A stretch of 9,151 bases of DNA from Sphingobacteriales bacterium. Its GTDB lineage: Bacteria; Bacteroidota; Bacteroidia; Chitinophagales; Chitinophagaceae. The stretch spans positions 1 through 9,151 of the forward strand of contig JAHEFC010000145.1 in NCBI GenBank assembly GCA_024640385.1, written 5' to 3'. Below the pieces are notes generated by a model. The model was given only the letters and a program-made list of their open reading frames with translations. It was not told the origin of the DNA and ran no database searches. Shown here piece after piece: positions 6,238-9,151 of this stretch (positions are counted from its first letter, which is position 1; every line of letters starts with the position of its first letter). The position numbers and the translations under genes are program-made.

Positions 6238-7420
6238 GAAATTTGTTTTTGCAGTACAGGGAGAAGGCCGGGGGCATCTGACACAGGCTATCGCAGTGTA
6301 TGAAATGTTGACGAACCATGGCCATACGGTTTCCTGTGTGATAGTTGGGAGTAGCAAAAACAGGCAGATCCCTGAATTCTTTACCAGGAAATTCAATGTC
6401 CCTGTTATATCAGTCGCCAGTCCGAATTTCACAACAGACAACAAAAGCAAGTCGATCAGGCTGGGCAGCACAGTGATCGATAATCTGCTCAGGATAAATG
6501 AATACAGGAGCAGCCTGAAGATCATCAGCAGAACCATTAAAGAACACCAGCCTGATATCATTATCAATTTCTATGAGCCTCTTATAGCCTGCTATGCCAG
6601 TACAAATAAATGTCCGGCCCGGATCATTGCCATCGCTCATCAGTATATCTACCTCCATCCCCGATTCCGTTTTCCCGGTGGCCATAACCTCCAGTCATGG
6701 GCCATAACCTGGTATACCAGGCTCACGGCTCATGGATCCGATCTGCAACTGGCTATTTCCATGTACGACATACCAAAGGCGATGAATAAGAAACTGGAGG
6801 TCTGTCCTCCTTTGTTGCGCAAGCAGATCTTCGCACTGAACAGTACGGAAGAAGATTTCATCCTGGTCTATCTGCTGAACAGCGGCTATGCACAGGATAT
6901 AGTAAAATATCACAAAAAGAACCCTGACGTAAAACTGGTTTGCTTTACGGACAGTAAAGAGGTTAAAGAACAGCATAAAGGGGAGCTGAGGCTTCACGAG
7001 AACCTGGTATTCTATTCGTTGAACGATACTAAATTTCTCGATCTGATGTCCAGGTGCAAAGGTTTGGTATGCACAGCCGGTTTTGAATCAGTATGCGAGG
7101 CCATGTATCTTGACAAACCAGTCATGATGGTGCCGGTTAAGGGGCATTATGAACAGTACTGCAATGCACGTGATGCCAGCCGGATCGGTGCCGGCATGTT
7201 TGCAGAAGATTTTGAGATTTCGAAAATCGAAGAATGCCTTTTATTCTACGATAAGAAAAAGAACGAAAGGTACCGGGCCTGGGTGAATGGGTTTGAATGT
7301 CAATTCATGAAAAGCGTCAATTCTCTGATTGGAGAGGCAGATAGTCAGAGAGAAAGAGAGAAAGAACAATCTGCCTCTCTTACTCTCTTACTCACTGACT
7401 CTCTGGATCGGTCTAGCTGA
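6227..7420 (+). CDS. Glycosyltransferase, GT-B fold, GT28/MJ1255-like
   Basis: A 397-residue GT-B glycosyltransferase. The N-terminal domain begins FVFAVQGEGRGHLTQA, the Gly-rich loop of the MurG/GT28 and MJ1255-type families (GEGRGH at 12-17). The C-terminal domain has TAGFESVCEAMYLDKPVMMVP (283-303) and GHYEQYCNA (306-314), the usual nucleotide-sugar donor site. No signal peptide or clear transmembrane helix is seen, so it probably works at the inner face of the membrane. The ATG lies inside the end of the phosphoesterase gene (11-base overlap). Residues from about 369 to the end (ADSQREREKEQSASL and on) are encoded by a low-complexity inverted repeat and are probably not part of the fold. 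The stop overlaps the cysS stop by 8 bases. The acceptor is unknown; with the phosphoesterase beside it, a diacylglycerol or lipid A-like lipid is a fair guess. Confidence 0.87.
   Translation: MSSKKFVFAVQGEGRGHLTQAIAVYEMLTNHGHTVSCVIVGSSKNRQIPEFFTRKFNVPVISVASPNFTTDNKSKSIRLGSTVIDNLLRINEYRSSLKIISRTIKEHQPDIIINFYEPLIACYASTNKCPARIIAIAHQYIYLHPRFRFPGGHNLQSWAITWYTRLTAHGSDLQLAISMYDIPKAMNKKLEVCPPLLRKQIFALNSTEEDFILVYLLNSGYAQDIVKYHKKNPDVKLVCFTDSKEVKEQHKGELRLHENLVFYSLNDTKFLDLMSRCKGLVCTAGFESVCEAMYLDKPVMMVPVKGHYEQYCNARDASRIGAGMFAEDFEISKIEECLLFYDKKKNERYRAWVNGFECQFMKSVNSLIGEADSQREREKEQSASLTLLLTDSLDRSS
7332..7405. repeat. Low-complexity inverted repeat with an 8-base period at the glycosyltransferase 3' end
   Basis: GAGAGGCAGAT (7332-7342) is perfectly complementary to ATCTGCCTCTC (7369-7379). 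Between and beyond these arms the DNA is made of 8-base units: CAGATAGT, CAGAGAGA and AAGAGAGA on the purine side; TCTTACTC, TCTTACTC and ACTGACTC on the pyrimidine side. The second set is an imperfect complement of the first. The element lies inside the glycosyltransferase reading frame, just before the convergent cysS stop, and may act as a terminator for both genes. There is no clear U-tract. Confidence 0.65.
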
Positions 7421-8915
7421 GAGACCAGCTGACAGACCCATCCTTTTCATCCTTTAAAACGATGCCCATCTCCTGCAGGGAGTTCCTGATCTTATCGGAG
7501 GTCATGAAATCTTTGCGGCTGCGGGCTTCTTTGCGGATATCGATGATCAGTTTCAGCACACCGTCGAGCTTGTCATTATCCCCTGCCCTTTCACCTTCCA
7601 ATCCAAAAATATCTTCAAGATACTGCTTCATCCTTTTTTGGAGCGTATCAATGGCATCTGCTGAAAGGGTGGCCTTTTCCAATGCACCACTTTTGAACGA
7701 GTTGATCAGGTTCACCATGGTGAACATATTGGCAAGTACTTTGGCGGTATTGAAGTCATCGTTCATGAATTCATCGAATTCCGCAGCCAGTGCAAGCAGT
7801 TGTTTTTCAACTTCCGCATCCACCTGTTTAGCCGGATCGTGTTTCATCTGGAGCAGCAGTTCATAAGCTTCCCACAATCTCTTCATCCCCTTTTCTGCTC
7901 CCTGCAGTGCTTCATTACTGAAATCAAGTGTGGAGCGGTAATGGGTTTGCAGAATGAAGAACCTGATGGTCATAGGCGTATAAGCCTGCTGCAGTATCGG
8001 ATGATCGCCGCTGAACAACTCGCTTAACCTGATCACATTGTTATAGCTCTTGCCCATCTTCTTCCCGTTGATAGTGATCATGTTATTGTGCAGCCAGTAC
8101 CTGGCGGGAATATGATGATTGCAAACCACACTCTGTGCGATCTCGCACTCGTGATGCGGAAATTGCAGATCCATTCCGCCACCATGTATGTCGAACTGCT
8201 CCCCAAGGTATTTTGTACTCATGGCCGAGCACTCAATATGCCAGCCCGGGAAACCCACACCCCATGGGCTTTGCCAGCGCATGATATGTTCCGGGGCAGC
8301 ATTCTTCCACAATGCGAAATCAGATTTGTTTCTTTTCTCATCCTGCGATTCCAGTTCACGGGTGGTTTCCATCTGCTCTTCTATCACCCGGCCGCTCAGG
8401 ATCCCATAGGGCATTCCTTTTTTCCCGAAATCACTGTGATATTTTTCTACATCAAAATACACTGATCCATTGGCTACATAGGCATAACCATCAGCAATGA
8501 TCTTTTCGATCATCACGATCTGTTCAACAATATGACCTGTTGCCGTGGGCTCAATGGTTGGATCAAGGTTATTGAACTGCTTCATCGCCCAATGGAAAAG
8601 GTTGGTGTATTTCTGTACCAGCTCCATGGGCTCCAGTTTTTCCAGGATGGCTTTTTTAGAGATCTTGTCTTCCGCCTCCCTGCCTTCTTCCTCAAAATGG
8701 CCTGCATCTGTTATATTCCTTACATAGCGCACTTTATAGCCCAGGTAGGTCAGGTACCTGAAGATGATATCAAAGGTGATAAAAGGACGTGCATGACCCA
8801 GGTGAGATTCACCGCTCACCGTAGGGCCGCATACATAAAGTCCAACATGTCCGGGTGTTATCGATTCAAATGTTTCCTTCTGCCTGCTCAGGGAATTATA
8901 TACTTTCAATGACAT
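7413..8915 (-). CDS. cysS: Cysteinyl-tRNA synthetase
   Basis: A 500-residue class I aminoacyl-tRNA synthetase that charges tRNA-Cys in the cytoplasm. The signature HLGH (38-41) is the HIGH motif, and KMGKS (286-290) is the KMSKS loop with Gly in place of Ser. The zinc ligands expected from the E. coli enzyme are present: C29 (YVCGPTV), C229 (HIECSAMS), H254 and E258 (PHHECEIAQ). The DALR-type helical domain and the C-terminal end GIVLKDEKDGSVSW match the family; length is normal. The ATG at 8915 begins MSLKVYNSLSRQKE, the expected start. It follows the EEP-family gene by 12 bases, so it is probably read in the same unit, though a TAnnTTTG box sits just before it. The last residues SLS and the TAG at 7413-7415 overlap the glycosyltransferase end. 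Confidence 0.97.
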   Translation of the reverse strand: MSLKVYNSLSRQKETFESITPGHVGLYVCGPTVSGESHLGHARPFITFDIIFRYLTYLGYKVRYVRNITDAGHFEEEGREAEDKISKKAILEKLEPMELVQKYTNLFHWAMKQFNNLDPTIEPTATGHIVEQIVMIEKIIADGYAYVANGSVYFDVEKYHSDFGKKGMPYGILSGRVIEEQMETTRELESQDEKRNKSDFALWKNAAPEHIMRWQSPWGVGFPGWHIECSAMSTKYLGEQFDIHGGGMDLQFPHHECEIAQSVVCNHHIPARYWLHNNMITINGKKMGKSYNNVIRLSELFSGDHPILQQAYTPMTIRFFILQTHYRSTLDFSNEALQGAEKGMKRLWEAYELLLQMKHDPAKQVDAEVEKQLLALAAEFDEFMNDDFNTAKVLANMFTMVNLINSFKSGALEKATLSADAIDTLQKRMKQYLEDIFGLEGERAGDNDKLDGVLKLIIDIRKEARSRKDFMTSDKIRNSLQEMGIVLKDEKDGSVSWSLS

Positions 8916-8919
8916 GCCC

Positions 8920-8927
8920 CAAAAATA
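8920..8927 (-). promoter_or_regulatory. TAnnTTTG box just before cysS
   Basis: On the minus strand TATTTTTG (8927-8920) fits the Bacteroidota -7 consensus and ends 4 bases before the cysS ATG. I see no good -33 TTTG about 19 bases further up. If real it would give an almost leaderless cysS mRNA independent of the upstream gene. The run of A/T makes a chance match likely. Confidence 0.2.
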
Positions 8928-9151
8928 TCATTTTTTAGGTAGTTCTATGTCAGTGACCAGTCCCTTGTGATCGGATATTTGCCTGGTGACCTGGCTAAAC
9001 TGCATGACTTCCATTTCGGGATCGAGGAAGATAAAATCAATCCGGAGAGTAGGAAGCCAGCCCAGGAACCTGGATCTTCCACTGACAAAAGTTTTGCCCA
9101 ACCCTGATCCTTTCTCCAGGAACGCATCTTTCCGATCGCCACGGATGGTCA
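8928..9151 (-). CDS. Endonuclease/exonuclease/phosphatase (EEP) family protein, C-terminal part
   Basis: The minus strand is open from the window edge (first whole codon 9149-9147) for 73 codons to a TGA at 8930-8928. The peptide contains LPTLRIDFIFLDPEMEV (32-48) and ISDHKGLVTDI (58-68). These are the last core strand and the SDH signature of the EEP fold, where the His is the catalytic base and the Asp supports it. The family hydrolyses phosphodiester or phosphomonoester bonds in DNA, RNA or lipids; the visible part does not say which. In Bacteroidota, proteins with this kind of end often carry N-terminal membrane helices, as I recall, but that part lies outside the window. It is 12 bases upstream of cysS and probably in one operon with it. 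Confidence 0.88.
   Translation of the reverse strand, partial: TIRGDRKDAFLEKGSGLGKTFVSGRSRFLGWLPTLRIDFIFLDPEMEVMQFSQVTRQISDHKGLVTDIELPKK

Noticed and set aside
6680..6710. Direct repeat GGCCATAACCT, two copies 20 bases apart.
   Set aside because: Both copies are in the glycosyltransferase gene in different reading phases, and there is no flanking structure; probably chance.
7462..8912. Several plus-strand open frames opposite cysS.
   Set aside because: All are antisense shadows of a complete, well-conserved cysS gene.
8945..9142. Open frame of 65 codons on the minus strand beginning MAIGKMRSW.
   Set aside because: It is a shadow of the EEP-family gene in another frame. The overlapping frame ending at 8928 carries RIDFIFLDP and ISDHKG.
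1..9151. Search for a defence system, mobile element, CRISPR array or RNA gene.
   Set aside because: No transposase, integrase, nuclease-helicase set, spaced direct repeats or tRNA-like cloverleaf was seen; gene content is metabolic and housekeeping.

Overview
The window reads as chromosomal DNA of a Bacteroidota bacterium, most likely Chitinophagaceae or a close relative. Supporting this are a family S46 dipeptidyl-peptidase (typical of this phylum), an Obg GTPase without the OCT tail, almost no Shine-Dalgarno sequences, and TAnnTTTG promoter-like boxes. The lineage is inferred from gene content, not from a marker-gene comparison. No tRNA, rRNA, CRISPR array, integrase or insertion sequence was seen, and no stretch over 300 bases lacks a gene.

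Left part, plus strand (1-4651): the last 19 codons of a hotdog thioesterase that looks like PaaI; a five-segment membrane protein of unknown function; PaaY, the hexapeptide-repeat thioesterase / gamma-carbonic-anhydrase-like protein of phenylacetate catabolism; Obg; and a secreted S46 dipeptidyl-peptidase with a DPP7-type Gly at the specificity position. The first three genes look like the 3' end of a phenylacetate (paa) operon with an uncharacterised membrane protein inserted between paaI and paaY.

Middle part: a convergent HhH-GPD DNA glycosylase (AlkA-like, minus strand) faces the peptidase. It diverges from a two-gene plus-strand unit (5401-7420) made of a calcineurin-like metallophosphoesterase (COG2908 type, closer to PlcP than to classical LpxH) and an overlapping GT28/MJ1255-like glycosyltransferase. 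This pair is the best candidate here for a functional module beyond housekeeping: it could make a glycolipid from a diacylglycerol-type product.

Right part, minus strand (7413-9151): the C-terminal end of an endonuclease/exonuclease/phosphatase family protein followed 12 bases later by cysS (cysteinyl-tRNA synthetase). The cysS stop overlaps the glycosyltransferase stop tail to tail.

The most unusual non-coding signal is a set of three low-complexity inverted repeats, one at the end of each plus-strand gene block (after paaY, after the S46 gene, and at the end of the glycosyltransferase). Each is built from a different 7-8 base periodic unit, with a purine-rich arm followed by its pyrimidine-rich complement. 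One fills a whole convergent gap and supplies both stop codons; another encodes the tail of the glycosyltransferase. They probably act as terminators, but their shared periodic design is not that of ordinary terminators.
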